Origin: ATZT02 sp046048135
Lineage (GTDB): Bacteria; Actinomycetota; Actinomycetes; S36-B12; UBA5976
NCBI GenBank assembly: GCA_046048135.1
Contig: JBJOGR010000050.1
Location: 1-64,000 of the forward strand
Length of the DNA: 64,000 nucleotides
Direction: 5' to 3'
Of this stretch, positions 51,216 through 59,998 are shown piece after piece; positions within the stretch are counted from its first letter, which is position 1, and each line of letters opens with the position of its first letter. The notes under the pieces were generated by a model. That model worked only from the letters and a program-made list of their open reading frames with translations, did no database searches and was not told where the DNA came from. The translations under genes and the position numbers were made by a program.

Positions 51216-52319
51216 GTGCGTGAGTATTTATTAGTTTTACTTGCAACAGCTTTTATTACTTATTTAACAACTCCCATTGCTAGATATTTTGCACTGAGAT
51301 TTGGTTTTATGGCCAAAGTAAGAGATAGAGATGTACACGATAGACCAATCCCAAGACTAGGTGGACTTGCCATGGTGCTTGGTTTACTTGCAGGTTTATC
51401 TTTGGCGTCTCAGTTGCCATTAATAAGTAATGTTTTTAAGGATGGGCAACAAATAAGAGCATTACTTGCAGGTTGCGCAATTTTAGTTGTATTAGGTGCC
51501 ATTGATGACAAATGGTCAATCGATGGTCCAACCAAATTAGCTGGTCAAACTTTAGCTGCAGCAGTTATGGCATCACAAGGTATTTCACTTATTTGGCTAC
51601 CATTGCCATTTGTACAAGGAACTTTAAGTTTAGATCCATTAACTGGAGTTTTATTAACTGTTTTAATTGTTTTAATAACTGTGAACGCAGTTAACTTTGT
51701 TGATGGTTTAGATGGTTTAGCAGCAGGTGTTGTTGGACTTGGTGCGGCAGCATTTTTTGCTTATAGCTATTTATTAAGTGTGGAATTTGGTTTTTCAAGA
51801 GCTACTTTGCCAACTTTAATTTCAGCACTTTTAGTTGGTATAACTTTAGGATTTCTTCCACACAATATGTTTCCTGCTCGAGTATTTATGGGAGATACCG
51901 GATCTATGTTGATTGGATTGATGTTGGCAGCTTGTGCAATTACATTAACTGGACAAACAGATCCAGGAGCTTTAGAACTTACTTCAGTGTTACCAAGCTT
52001 TTTACTTATTCTCTTACCTTTGGCAGTAATTGCAGTTCCTTTGGTTGATCTTGCTTTAGCAGTTTTAAGAAGAACTAGAAGAGGTGCAAATATTTTCACT
52101 CCTGATAAAGAGCACTTACATCACAGACTTTTGGAAAGAGGTCATTCCCATAGAAGAGCTGTAATGCTTATGCATGCAGGAACTGCGCTTCTTGCTTTTG
52201 CAACGGTAAGTACTGCATTTATTCCATTTCTATATTCTTTATCGTTTTTGATTGCAGGACTTTCATCTTTGATTTATTTTGGAAGAAGACGAGATCCAAA
52301 AGTTGTGGGGGCTAATTAA
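51216..52319 (+). CDS. wecA: Undecaprenyl/decaprenyl-phosphate GlcNAc-1-phosphate transferase
   Basis: A 367-residue MraY/WecA-family integral membrane glycosyltransferase that starts cell-wall polymer (arabinogalactan linker or teichoic-acid type) synthesis. Motifs: HDRPIPRLGGLA (~40-51), NAVNFVDGLDGLAAG (~153-167), MGDTGSMLIG and KEHLHHRLLERGHSHRRAV, which separates WecA from MraY. GTG start, 6 bp after glyA. In actinobacteria it regularly precedes the ATP synthase operon. Confidence 0.93.
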   Translation: MREYLLVLLATAFITYLTTPIARYFALRFGFMAKVRDRDVHDRPIPRLGGLAMVLGLLAGLSLASQLPLISNVFKDGQQIRALLAGCAILVVLGAIDDKWSIDGPTKLAGQTLAAAVMASQGISLIWLPLPFVQGTLSLDPLTGVLLTVLIVLITVNAVNFVDGLDGLAAGVVGLGAAAFFAYSYLLSVEFGFSRATLPTLISALLVGITLGFLPHNMFPARVFMGDTGSMLIGLMLAACAITLTGQTDPGALELTSVLPSFLLILLPLAVIAVPLVDLALAVLRRTRRGANIFTPDKEHLHHRLLERGHSHRRAVMLMHAGTALLAFATVSTAFIPFLYSLSFLIAGLSSLIYFGRRRDPKVVGAN

Positions 52320-52745
52320 ATGACCACTGAAACAAAAATCATCGTGGCAGGTTTAATTCCAACCACAATAGTAGGAATTGCATTTTCCATAGGTTCAGCA
52401 TTTTTCACAGATGCACAAGCAGGCTGGTCTTCTTTGGGTGGAATGTTTTTAACTTTGACATTTTTTATTTTCGGACAATACATAATTGGCAAAGTCCTTT
52501 TGACAAGGCCAGAACTTGGTCTTGGTGTTGCCATGTTGGTGTATTTAACCCAATTAATTGTGTTACTAGTGTTAATAATGTTACTTAGAGATGCAAGTTG
52601 GCTGAATGGACAATACTTTGGCATCGCAATTCTTGCTTGCACACTAGCTTGGACATTTGGCTCAGTTTGGGTGATGGCAAAACACAAAACTACCGTGATT
52701 GAACCGGTCACCCCTGAAGTTTTAAAAAAATTAAAAGACGGCTAA
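52320..52745 (+). CDS. atpI: AtpI-like small membrane protein
   Basis: A 141-residue protein with four hydrophobic segments, placed directly after wecA and before the AtpZ-like gene. Position and topology fit the 'ATP synthase protein I' family that assists c-ring or Mg2+/Na+ handling; sequence similarity is too low for me to be certain. It starts on the base after the wecA stop (TAAATG), so coupled translation is likely. A short acidic/basic C-terminal tail (ending KKLKDG) faces the cytoplasm. Confidence 0.65.
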   Translation: MTTETKIIVAGLIPTTIVGIAFSIGSAFFTDAQAGWSSLGGMFLTLTFFIFGQYIIGKVLLTRPELGLGVAMLVYLTQLIVLLVLIMLLRDASWLNGQYFGIAILACTLAWTFGSVWVMAKHKTTVIEPVTPEVLKKLKDG

Positions 52746-52753
52746 CCTTTTAA

Positions 52754-52975
52754 GTGGTGAGCGAACAGAAAAACTTTCCAAACCGCAAAACAACCTCAGA
52801 TGATCCATGGGCAATTGTGGGTCGTCTAATTTCCGGAATATTAATTTACGGAGGATTAGGTTGGTTAATTGGTTCGTGGTTTAACAAAGTTGAAATGTTT
52901 GTTGCTGCTGGATCAATTTTAGGAATTGGTTTAGCACTATATATGACTTACAAGCAATTAAATATGAAGAAGTAA
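52754..52975 (+). CDS. AtpZ-like small membrane protein
   Basis: A 73-residue protein with two membrane helices: GRLISGILIYGGLGWLIGSWF and a second MFVAAGSILGIGLALYMTY. The 'G.l..G...G...D/S.w.' pattern is the AtpZ/AtpI (PF09527) signature; these proteins associate with the Fo sector and may carry Mg2+ or Ca2+. Two consecutive GTG codons (52754, 52757) could each be the start. Eight bp after the AtpI-like gene. Confidence 0.75.
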   Translation: MVSEQKNFPNRKTTSDDPWAIVGRLISGILIYGGLGWLIGSWFNKVEMFVAAGSILGIGLALYMTYKQLNMKK

Positions 52976-52991
52976 CGAAAGGTTTTAATAA

Positions 52992-53027
52992 ATGTTGCCA
53001 GAAATGAATAGTGATTTTCTTGGCTAA
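52992..53027 (+). other. Possible 11-codon leader ORF overlapping the atpB start
   Basis: ATG at 52992, with GAAAGG (52977-52982) 9 nt upstream, opens MLPEMNSDFLG and stops at 53025-53027. It overlaps the first codons of atpB in the +1 frame, while atpB itself has only GTG (53011) or TTG (53020) and no ribosome-binding site of its own. Ribosomes ending this leader would sit right at the atpB start, so it could couple atpB translation. Coding status is inferred from arrangement only. Confidence 0.4.
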
Positions 53028-53865
53028 CTTTATTTCTTTAGCAGAAGTTACTTGTAAATTTGGCGACACTGCTTGTCCATTTCCAGCACCAGGTGCTGGA
53101 ATATTTGTTTGGAAACCAATTACATCTTTAAATCTTGGTATCACCACAATTGATATAACAAAACCAGTTATTTTAGCTTTAATTTCAACAGTGATTGTTT
53201 CAGTAGTGTTCTTACTTGCTTTTTCAAGACCAAAATTAGTACCAACGGGATTACAAAATGTTGTTGAAGTTGGTTACTTATTTGTCAGAGATAATATTGC
53301 CCGCGAAATTATGGGCAAAGATGGTGATCGATTTGTACCGTTGTTAACTTCAATATTCTTTTTTGTTTGGACTATGAATGTGATGGCAATTGTGCCAGTT
53401 GCCCAATTTCCTGTAACTTCAAAGTTTGCCTTTCCTGTTGTTTTAGCAGTAATAGTTTGGTTAATTTATATGTTCTTGGGAATGAAAAACCAAGGTGTGG
53501 TGGGCTACTTTAAAAACATTGCATTTCCTCCAGGAATGCCAATTGGAATTTATCCGTTGCTTACACCAATTGAATTGCTATCAACGATTATTATTCGTCC
53601 GGTAACGCTTGCGATTCGTTTGTTTGCCAATATGTTTGCTGGTCACTTATTGATTACAGTATTTACAGTTTCTGCATGGTATTTATTAAATCTTTCAAAT
53701 TTTGTAGGCATAGTTTCAATAATTGGTTATCTTGGTTCAGCAGTTTCATTCTTTGTCACAATAGTTTTAACTGGTTTTGAAATGTTTATTCAAGCACTAC
53801 AAGCTTTTATCTTCACATTGCTAACGGCTGTATTTATTTCCAGTTCGTTGCATGCGGAGCATTAA
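53011..53865 (+). CDS. atpB: ATP synthase Fo subunit a
   Basis: Proton half-channel subunit. 284 residues with about six membrane helices. The essential Arg helix is IRLFANMFAGHLL (~206-218), preceded by TPIELLSTIIIRPVTLAIRL in pieces. A short exported N-terminus (EVTCKFGDTACPFPAPG) carries two cysteines. Start is uncertain between GTG 53011 and TTG 53020, because the usual ribosome-binding site belongs to a short upstream ORF. Confidence 0.95.
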   Translation: MIFLANFISLAEVTCKFGDTACPFPAPGAGIFVWKPITSLNLGITTIDITKPVILALISTVIVSVVFLLAFSRPKLVPTGLQNVVEVGYLFVRDNIAREIMGKDGDRFVPLLTSIFFFVWTMNVMAIVPVAQFPVTSKFAFPVVLAVIVWLIYMFLGMKNQGVVGYFKNIAFPPGMPIGIYPLLTPIELLSTIIIRPVTLAIRLFANMFAGHLLITVFTVSAWYLLNLSNFVGIVSIIGYLGSAVSFFVTIVLTGFEMFIQALQAFIFTLLTAVFISSSLHAEH

Positions 53866-53877
53866 AAGAAAAGGTTT

Positions 53878-53898
53878 CTTGTAACAAATAGTTACAAG
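53878..53898 (+). other. Intercistronic hairpin before atpE
   Basis: CTTGTAAC-AAATA-GTTACAAG, a perfect 8-bp stem with a 5-nt loop, lies 30 bp before the atpE ATG, right after the atpB stop. No T-run follows, so it is not a classical terminator. It may mark an mRNA processing or stability point that lets the c subunit, needed in many copies, be made in excess. Confidence 0.6.
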
Positions 53899-53928
53899 AT
53901 TTAAGTAAAGAAAAGGAAAAAGGGACAC

Positions 53929-54156
53929 ATGAGCATCCTCGCGGAAATCTCTGGTTCACTAGGTTCGATCGGTTACGGTCTTGCCGCAATAGGTCCAGGT
54001 GTTGGAATTGGCATCATCTTCGGAAACGGTGTACAAGCAATTGCTCGTCAACCTGAGGCTTACGGTGTAATTCGCCAAAACATGATTTTGGGATTCGCAC
54101 TTGCAGAAGCTTTAGCATTGATTGGTTTCGTTGCACCATTCGTTTTCGGCGCGTAA
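53929..54156 (+). CDS. atpE: ATP synthase Fo subunit c
   Basis: Ring-forming rotor subunit. 75 residues, two helices joined by the polar loop ARQPE. Ion-binding Glu is in FALAEALALIGF; the neighbouring residues are Ala, without the Gln/Ser/Thr set needed for Na+ binding, so H+ is the likely coupling ion. AAAAGGAAAAAGGG precedes the ATG. High GC of its codons compared with neighbours suggests strong codon selection in an abundant protein. Confidence 0.97.
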   Translation: MSILAEISGSLGSIGYGLAAIGPGVGIGIIFGNGVQAIARQPEAYGVIRQNMILGFALAEALALIGFVAPFVFGA

Positions 54157-54188
54157 GTTTCTAACAACAAGAAAAACGGAGAGTGAAT

Positions 54189-54731
54189 ATGAACTGGATC
54201 CTCGCAGCAGAGGGTGCAGAAGGCGGTAGCAATGTTTTATTGCCACCAACTTATGAACTAGTTATTGGCACCATTGCATTCTTTACTATTTTCTTTTTAC
54301 TTTCTAAATTTGCTTTGCCAAATATTAGAAAAACATTAGAAGCAAGAACAGAAGCAATCGAAGGTGGAATTGCAAAGGCTGAAAAACTTCAGCAAGAAGC
54401 AGCCACCACATTAAGCCAATATCGTCAAAATCTTGCCGAAGCAAAATCAGAGGCTGCAAAGATTCGATCAAGTGCTGAATCTGAACGGGCAACTTTGATT
54501 AATGAAGCAAGAAATGAAGCACAAAAAGCAGCACAAGTTGTTACCCAACAAGCAAATGCCCAAATTGAAGTAGAAAAAACTAAAGCAGTGAATGAATTGC
54601 GTTTAGATGTTTCTAATTTGGCTCTTGGACTTGCTGAAAAAATCGTCGGAGCTTCACTTTCTGATGATGCAAAAGCCAAAGCGGTAATAGATCAGTTCAT
54701 TAAAGATCTAGAAAGCGTAAAAGGTAAATAA
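54189..54731 (+). CDS. atpF: ATP synthase Fo subunit b
   Basis: Peripheral stalk subunit. About 180 residues: one N-terminal membrane helix (IGTIAFFTIFFLLSKFALP) and a long charged coiled coil (~50-150). ATG 54189, with GGAGAG upstream, is preferred to a GTG at 54183. Unlike mycobacteria there is no b-delta fusion; the delta gene follows at once (TAAATG). Confidence 0.95.
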   Translation: MNWILAAEGAEGGSNVLLPPTYELVIGTIAFFTIFFLLSKFALPNIRKTLEARTEAIEGGIAKAEKLQQEAATTLSQYRQNLAEAKSEAAKIRSSAESERATLINEARNEAQKAAQVVTQQANAQIEVEKTKAVNELRLDVSNLALGLAEKIVGASLSDDAKAKAVIDQFIKDLESVKGK

Positions 54732-55538
54732 ATGTTAGGTGCAAGCAAGAATTCTTATTCAGCATTAATAAAGGCAGTTGATTCCAGTAAGGAAATTCAA
54801 TCCTTTAATGATGCTAAAAGTTTACTTGCCGCAGCAAGATTAATTGCTCTAAATAAATCTTTGCTTAATACTTTGACTGATTCAGGTTTATCAAATGAAG
54901 CAAGATCAGGTATTGCTAAAGATTTATTAACTCAAATTGGTTCAAAATCAGCTATTGAATTAATTGCTCGAGCAGTGACTCTTCGATGGAGTGATCCAGA
55001 AGATTTAGTAAAAGCTCTAGAAGCAAGTGGATTTAGAGCTGCTTTTGCAGGTAGTGAAAATAGCAACGAACTAGATAGAGTTGAAGATGAAATTTTTGCT
55101 TTTGAGAGAGCAATTGCAGCAAGTGGCGAATTAGAACTTATGCTTGCAGATCCAAACATCTCAATTGAATCAAGATTGAAAATAATCAATGATTTAGTTG
55201 GAAAAACCTTTACGCAAACTTCTATTGAATTAGTAAATTACGCACTTGGCAATCGACATGGAAGATCAATTACTACTACTTTAAAAGATCTATCCAAGCT
55301 TGCCGCAGATCGAAGAGGAAGACTTTTAGCAGAAGTAACAACTGCTATTGCACTTTCTGCCGATCAAGAATCAAGATTGGTGAGTGCATTAAAAGCTATT
55401 TATAAACAAGATATCCAACTTAAAAAAGTTGTCGATAAAAAAATAATTGGGGGAGTAGCTGTTCGAATCGGCGACGAGGTTATCGATGGCACAGTTTCAA
55501 ACCGAATTGCCCAAATAAAACGAGAATTAGCAGTATAA
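54732..55538 (+). CDS. atpH: ATP synthase F1 subunit delta (long actinobacterial form)
   Basis: Links the peripheral stalk to the top of F1. At 268 residues it is longer than the ~180 of most bacteria but usual for actinobacteria. C-terminal segment (KKVVDKKIIGGVAVRIGDEVIDGTVSNRIAQIK in pieces) is the conserved OSCP signature. Starts directly after atpF. A hairpin follows before atpA. Confidence 0.93.
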   Translation: MLGASKNSYSALIKAVDSSKEIQSFNDAKSLLAAARLIALNKSLLNTLTDSGLSNEARSGIAKDLLTQIGSKSAIELIARAVTLRWSDPEDLVKALEASGFRAAFAGSENSNELDRVEDEIFAFERAIAASGELELMLADPNISIESRLKIINDLVGKTFTQTSIELVNYALGNRHGRSITTTLKDLSKLAADRRGRLLAEVTTAIALSADQESRLVSALKAIYKQDIQLKKVVDKKIIGGVAVRIGDEVIDGTVSNRIAQIKRELAV

Positions 55539-55546
55539 GAAACTTC

Positions 55547-55573
55547 CTGTTCTTACAAAATTTGTAAGAACAG
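55547..55573 (+). other. Intercistronic hairpin between atpH and atpA
   Basis: CTGTTCTTACAA-AAT-TTGTAAGAACAG is a perfect 12-bp inverted repeat with a 3-nt loop, 28 bp before the atpA ATG. Only A-rich sequence follows, so it is not a standard terminator. Like the hairpin before atpE it may divide the operon transcript into segments with different stability (Fo versus F1). Confidence 0.65.
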
Positions 55574-55601
55574 AAAAAAGAGAAGAAAGGCAGTAATCAA
55601 A

Positions 55602-57236
55602 ATGACTGAACTCCAGATCAAACCTGAAGATATCCGGAGTGCTATCGAAAAAAATGTTGCCAATTTCAATCCAAAGACAACTAAGGATGAAGTAGGACGC
55701 GTAGCAGAAACTGGTGACGGTATTGCCCGTGTTGAAGGTTTGCCATCAGCAATGACAAGTGAATTACTTGAATTTGAAAATGGTTTATTAGGTGTAGCAC
55801 TTAACTTAGACGTTGCAGAAATCGGCGCAGTACTTCTTGGAGATTCTTCAGGTATCCAAGAAGGACAAGAAGTTAGAAGAACTGGCCGTGTACTAGAAGT
55901 TCCAGTAGGAGAAGCATTCTTAGGAAGAACTGTAGATCCATTGGGTAATCCAATTGATGGACTTGGTCCAATCAAAGCTTCAGCATCTCGTGCTTTGGAA
56001 TTACAAGCTCCCACAGTAGTTGAACGCCAACCAGTTAAAGAATCTTTAGAGTTTGGTGTAAAAGCAGTAGATGCAATGACTGCAGTAGGTAGAGGTCAGC
56101 GCCAATTAATTATTGGAGATCGTGGCACAGGTAAAACCGCATTAGCAATTGATGCCATTATCAATCAAAAAGAAAATTGGAAATCAGGAGATCCAAAGAA
56201 ACAAGTTAGATGTATTTATGTTGCTGTGGGACAAAAAGGTTCCACAATTGCCTCTGTTAGAGCAACTTTAGAAAAATACGGTGCGTTGGAATACACCACT
56301 ATTGTTGCTGCAACTGCATCAGATCCTGCAGGTTTTAAATTCATTGCACCATATGCAGGTTCTGCAATTGGACAACATTGGATGTATGAAGGAAAAGCTG
56401 CACTTATTGTGTTTGATGATTTAACAAAACAAGCCGAAGCTTATCGTGCAGTTTCACTGTTACTTCGTCGTCCGCCAGGTCGTGAAGCTTATCCTGGAGA
56501 TGTTTTTTATTTACACTCTCGTTTATTAGAGCGTTGTGCAAAATTATCAAATGAATTAGGTGCAGGTTCATTAACTGGTTTACCAATTATTGAAACTAAA
56601 GCAAATGACGTTTCTGCCTATATTCCAACCAACGTAATTTCTATTACTGATGGTCAAATATTTTTGGAAACAGATTTATTCAACTCAGGTATAAGACCTG
56701 CGATTAACGTGGGTATTTCTGTTTCACGTGTAGGTGGATCTGCTCAACCAAAAGCAATGAGAAAAGTTGCTGGACGTTTGCGTTTAGATTTGGCTCAATT
56801 TCGTGAACTAGAAGCATTTGCTGCTTTTGGTTCAGATCTTGATGCTGCTTCAAAACAACAATTGGAACGCGGTTCAAGATTGGTTCAATTATTAATCCAA
56901 GGTCAATATGCACCACTGCCAATGGAAAAAGCAGTTGCATCACTTTGGGCAGGAACTACCGGGAATCTAGACGATGTGCCAGTTGATGACATTTCTAGAT
57001 TTGAAGTTGAATTCCATAATTATCTAGATCGTGAACATAGTTCAGTTTTGAAATCAGTCAGAGAAACAAGAGATTTGAGTGATTCAGATATTGAAACTTT
57101 GAAAACAGCAATCAACAACTTTAAAAAACAATTTGTGAAAGCTAATGGTCAACCACTATTAGTCGACACAGATGTTGAAGCTTTAGCTGAAGAAGATGTT
57201 GAACAAGCACAAATCAAAATTCAGAAGAGAGCATAA
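55602..57236 (+). CDS. atpA: ATP synthase F1 subunit alpha
   Basis: Non-catalytic nucleotide-binding subunit of F1. 544 residues; Walker A GDRGTGKTA (~173-181), ALIVFDDLTKQ Walker B, and the signature PAINVGISVSRVGGSAQ (~366-382). A ~25-residue C-terminal tail (VDTDVEALAEEDVEQAQIK) extends beyond the E. coli form, as is common in actinobacteria. Confidence 0.98.
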   Translation: MTELQIKPEDIRSAIEKNVANFNPKTTKDEVGRVAETGDGIARVEGLPSAMTSELLEFENGLLGVALNLDVAEIGAVLLGDSSGIQEGQEVRRTGRVLEVPVGEAFLGRTVDPLGNPIDGLGPIKASASRALELQAPTVVERQPVKESLEFGVKAVDAMTAVGRGQRQLIIGDRGTGKTALAIDAIINQKENWKSGDPKKQVRCIYVAVGQKGSTIASVRATLEKYGALEYTTIVAATASDPAGFKFIAPYAGSAIGQHWMYEGKAALIVFDDLTKQAEAYRAVSLLLRRPPGREAYPGDVFYLHSRLLERCAKLSNELGAGSLTGLPIIETKANDVSAYIPTNVISITDGQIFLETDLFNSGIRPAINVGISVSRVGGSAQPKAMRKVAGRLRLDLAQFRELEAFAAFGSDLDAASKQQLERGSRLVQLLIQGQYAPLPMEKAVASLWAGTTGNLDDVPVDDISRFEVEFHNYLDREHSSVLKSVRETRDLSDSDIETLKTAINNFKKQFVKANGQPLLVDTDVEALAEEDVEQAQIKIQKRA

Positions 57237-57245
57237 AGACTAAAA

Positions 57246-58172
57246 ATGGGTGCCCAGTTACGCGTATTTAGAAGACGCATTCGCTCGGTTCAAGCGACCA
57301 AGAAGATCACTAGAGCTATGGAATTAATTGCTTCTAGTCGAATCATCAAAGCGCAAAACCAAGTACAAGCTTCTTCTCCATATGCAACTGCCCTTTATAA
57401 AGCAGTTTCCTTGGCAGCTTCAAATGCCAGAGGAAATCATCCTTTGCTTTTGAATAAAACTGATGGAAAACGTTCTGCTGTGTTATTGATAACTGCAGAT
57501 CGTGGTCTTGCTGGTGCATATTCTGCAAATATTTTAAGAGAAGGCGAAAGATTAACCGAGTTATTAAAAGATGAACAAGGAAAAACTGTGGTTCCTTTCA
57601 TCGTGGGCCGAAAAGGTCTTGGTTATTACAAATTCCGTAATAGAGAAGTTGCAGGAAGTTGGACTGGCATAACTGATAGACCAACATATGATCATGCAAG
57701 AGAAATTGCAAAATCTTTACTTGAAATATTTTTAAAACCAGAAGAACAAGGAGGAGTGCACGAAATTCAAGTTATTTACACTCGTTTTGTAAATAGAATT
57801 TCTCAAGTTCCAGTTGTACAACGAATTGTTCCTTTGGAAGTAGTTGAAGAACTTGTGGCATCTTCACCAAAGATGACAGAAGTAGATACACATAAACCTG
57901 CACTACCTCTTTATGATTTTGAACCAAGTCCAGAAGCAGTTTTGGATCAATTGTTACCAAAATATATTGAGTATTTGGTTTATGCCGCATTGTTACAAGC
58001 AGCAGCTTCAGAACATGCTGCAAGACAACGTGCCATGAAATCAGCAACCGAAAATGCTGAAGAGTTAATTAAGAGTTTGACCAGACGCGCTAACCAAGCT
58101 CGTCAGGCCGAAATTACCCAGGAAATTAGTGAGATTGTCGGTGGCGCCGATTCACTAAAGTCCGCTAAATAG
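57246..58172 (+). CDS. atpG: ATP synthase F1 subunit gamma
   Basis: Central rotor shaft. 308 residues. The N-terminal coiled coil (VFRRRIRSVQATKKITRAMELIA in pieces) and C-terminal partner (TENAEELIKSLTRRANQARQAEITQEISEIVGG) are typical. Nine bp after atpA; 14 bp before atpD. Confidence 0.97.
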   Translation: MGAQLRVFRRRIRSVQATKKITRAMELIASSRIIKAQNQVQASSPYATALYKAVSLAASNARGNHPLLLNKTDGKRSAVLLITADRGLAGAYSANILREGERLTELLKDEQGKTVVPFIVGRKGLGYYKFRNREVAGSWTGITDRPTYDHAREIAKSLLEIFLKPEEQGGVHEIQVIYTRFVNRISQVPVVQRIVPLEVVEELVASSPKMTEVDTHKPALPLYDFEPSPEAVLDQLLPKYIEYLVYAALLQAAASEHAARQRAMKSATENAEELIKSLTRRANQARQAEITQEISEIVGGADSLKSAK

Positions 58173-58186
58173 GAGAAAAAAAGAAA

Positions 58187-59623
58187 ATGAGCAGCACAAC
58201 AGATACAAAGAATGTAACCGGTCGAGTTGCACGTGTTACTGGTCCCGTAGTTGACGTGGAATTTCCAGTAGATGCAATTCCAGAACTTTTCCATGCTCTG
58301 AATGTGGAGATCACATTGCCAGGAGCTGAAACCAAAGTTTTAACACTAGAAGTTGCCCAACACATCGGTGATGGCATGGTGCGTGCAATTTCTATGCAAC
58401 CTACAGATGGATTAGTTCGCGGCGCCACCGTGAAATCCTCTGGTGCTCCTATTTCAGTTCCTGTTGGTGATGTAACTCTTGGTCACGTGTGGAACACACT
58501 GGGCAAACCACTTGATGTTGCTGAATCAACATTGAATATTAAAGAACGTTGGCCAATTCATCGTCAACCACCTAAGTTTGACGAACTTGAACCAAAAACA
58601 GAAATGTTTGTTACCGGTATCAAAGTTATTGATCTTTTAACACCATATGTAAAAGGTGGAAAGATTGGTTTGTTTGGTGGTGCAGGTGTAGGAAAAACAG
58701 TTCTTATCCAAGAAATGATTTATCGTGTTTCTGAAAACTTCGGTGGTGTTTCAGTATTCGCAGGTGTTGGAGAAAGAACACGTGAAGGAAATGACTTATT
58801 CCTAGAAATGACTGAATCTGGAGTTATAAATAAAACTTCACTGGTGTTTGGTCAAATGGATGAGCCACCTGGCACACGTATGCGTGTAGCACTTGCTGCA
58901 TTGACTATGGCTGAATATTTCCGTGATGTGCAAAACCAAGATGTTTTGTTATTCATTGACAATATTTTCCGTTTCACACAAGCTGGTTCTGAAGTTTCAA
59001 CTTTGCTTGGACGTATGCCTTCGGCTGTGGGTTATCAACCAACCTTGGCTGATGAAATGGGTCAATTACAAGAACGTATTACTTCTACTCGCGGTAATTC
59101 CATTACTTCGATGCAAGCAATTTATGTTCCGGCAGATGACATCACAGATCCAGCTCCACACACTACATTTGCTCACTTAGATGCAACTACAGTGTTAAGC
59201 CGTCCAATTTCAGAGCTGGGAATTTATCCAGCTGTGGATCCGTTGGATTCAACTTCACGTATTTTGTCTCCACTTTATATTGGTGAAGAACATTATGCAG
59301 TTGCTCAAAGAGTAAAAGAAATTTTACAAAGATATAAAGATTTGCAAGACATTATTGCAATTCTTGGTATCGATGAACTAAGCGAAGAAGATCGTGTTTT
59401 GGTAGGTCGTGCAAGAAGAATCCAAAGATTCCTCTCACAAAACATGTTCGTGGCAGAAGCATTCACAGGTCAACCTGGTTCTTTTGTGCCATTGGAAGAA
59501 ACAATTGCTTCTTTTAAAGCGCTAGCAGATGGTGACTTTGATCATCTTCCAGAACAAGCATTCTTCATGTCTGGTGGCATTGAAGATGTGCAAAAGAATG
59601 CAGCTAAATTGGCAGGAAAGTAA
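58187..59623 (+). CDS. atpD: ATP synthase F1 subunit beta
   Basis: Catalytic subunit. 478 residues; Walker A GGAGVGKT (~164-171), catalytic Glu in AGVGERTREGND, Walker B VLLFIDNIFRFTQAGSE and the DELSEED-type lever as DELSEEDRV (~398). AGGAGAAAAAAAGAAA precedes the ATG. Confidence 0.98.
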   Translation: MSSTTDTKNVTGRVARVTGPVVDVEFPVDAIPELFHALNVEITLPGAETKVLTLEVAQHIGDGMVRAISMQPTDGLVRGATVKSSGAPISVPVGDVTLGHVWNTLGKPLDVAESTLNIKERWPIHRQPPKFDELEPKTEMFVTGIKVIDLLTPYVKGGKIGLFGGAGVGKTVLIQEMIYRVSENFGGVSVFAGVGERTREGNDLFLEMTESGVINKTSLVFGQMDEPPGTRMRVALAALTMAEYFRDVQNQDVLLFIDNIFRFTQAGSEVSTLLGRMPSAVGYQPTLADEMGQLQERITSTRGNSITSMQAIYVPADDITDPAPHTTFAHLDATTVLSRPISELGIYPAVDPLDSTSRILSPLYIGEEHYAVAQRVKEILQRYKDLQDIIAILGIDELSEEDRVLVGRARRIQRFLSQNMFVAEAFTGQPGSFVPLEETIASFKALADGDFDHLPEQAFFMSGGIEDVQKNAAKLAGK

Positions 59624-59632
59624 AAATAACTT

Positions 59633-59998
59633 ATGCCATTAAAAGTTGAAGTTGTTGCCACTGACTCACAAGTTTGGTCAGGAGAAGCAAGCAGAGTTGT
59701 GTTAAGAACTAAATCAGGTGAAATTGGTTTACTTCCTGGACACTCACCTTTGCTTGCTTCTTTAGCCGATGGTCCAATTTCAATTAAACCTGTTGAAGGC
59801 GAAGAAATAAAAGCAGCAATTCACGGTGGATTTGTCACAGTAGATAGTAATAACGTAATTGTTTTAGCTGATACAGCAGAATTGGCAAGTCAAATTGATA
59901 TTAAACGTGCCCAACTTGCAAAAGAAGAAGCTATTAAATCAGGAGATAAAGAAGCTTTAAAAAGAGCTGAATCTCGTTTAGCTATAACTGGAAACTAA
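59633..59998 (+). CDS. atpC: ATP synthase F1 subunit epsilon
   Basis: Rotor-foot and inhibitory subunit. 121 residues: N-terminal beta sandwich with TKSGEIGLLPGHSPLLASL (~28-46) and a shortened two-helix C-terminus (IDIKRAQLAKEEAIKSGDKEA...). It ends the operon; its stop abuts the stop of the convergent yqeY gene with no visible terminator between them. Confidence 0.94.
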   Translation: MPLKVEVVATDSQVWSGEASRVVLRTKSGEIGLLPGHSPLLASLADGPISIKPVEGEEIKAAIHGGFVTVDSNNVIVLADTAELASQIDIKRAQLAKEEAIKSGDKEALKRAESRLAITGN

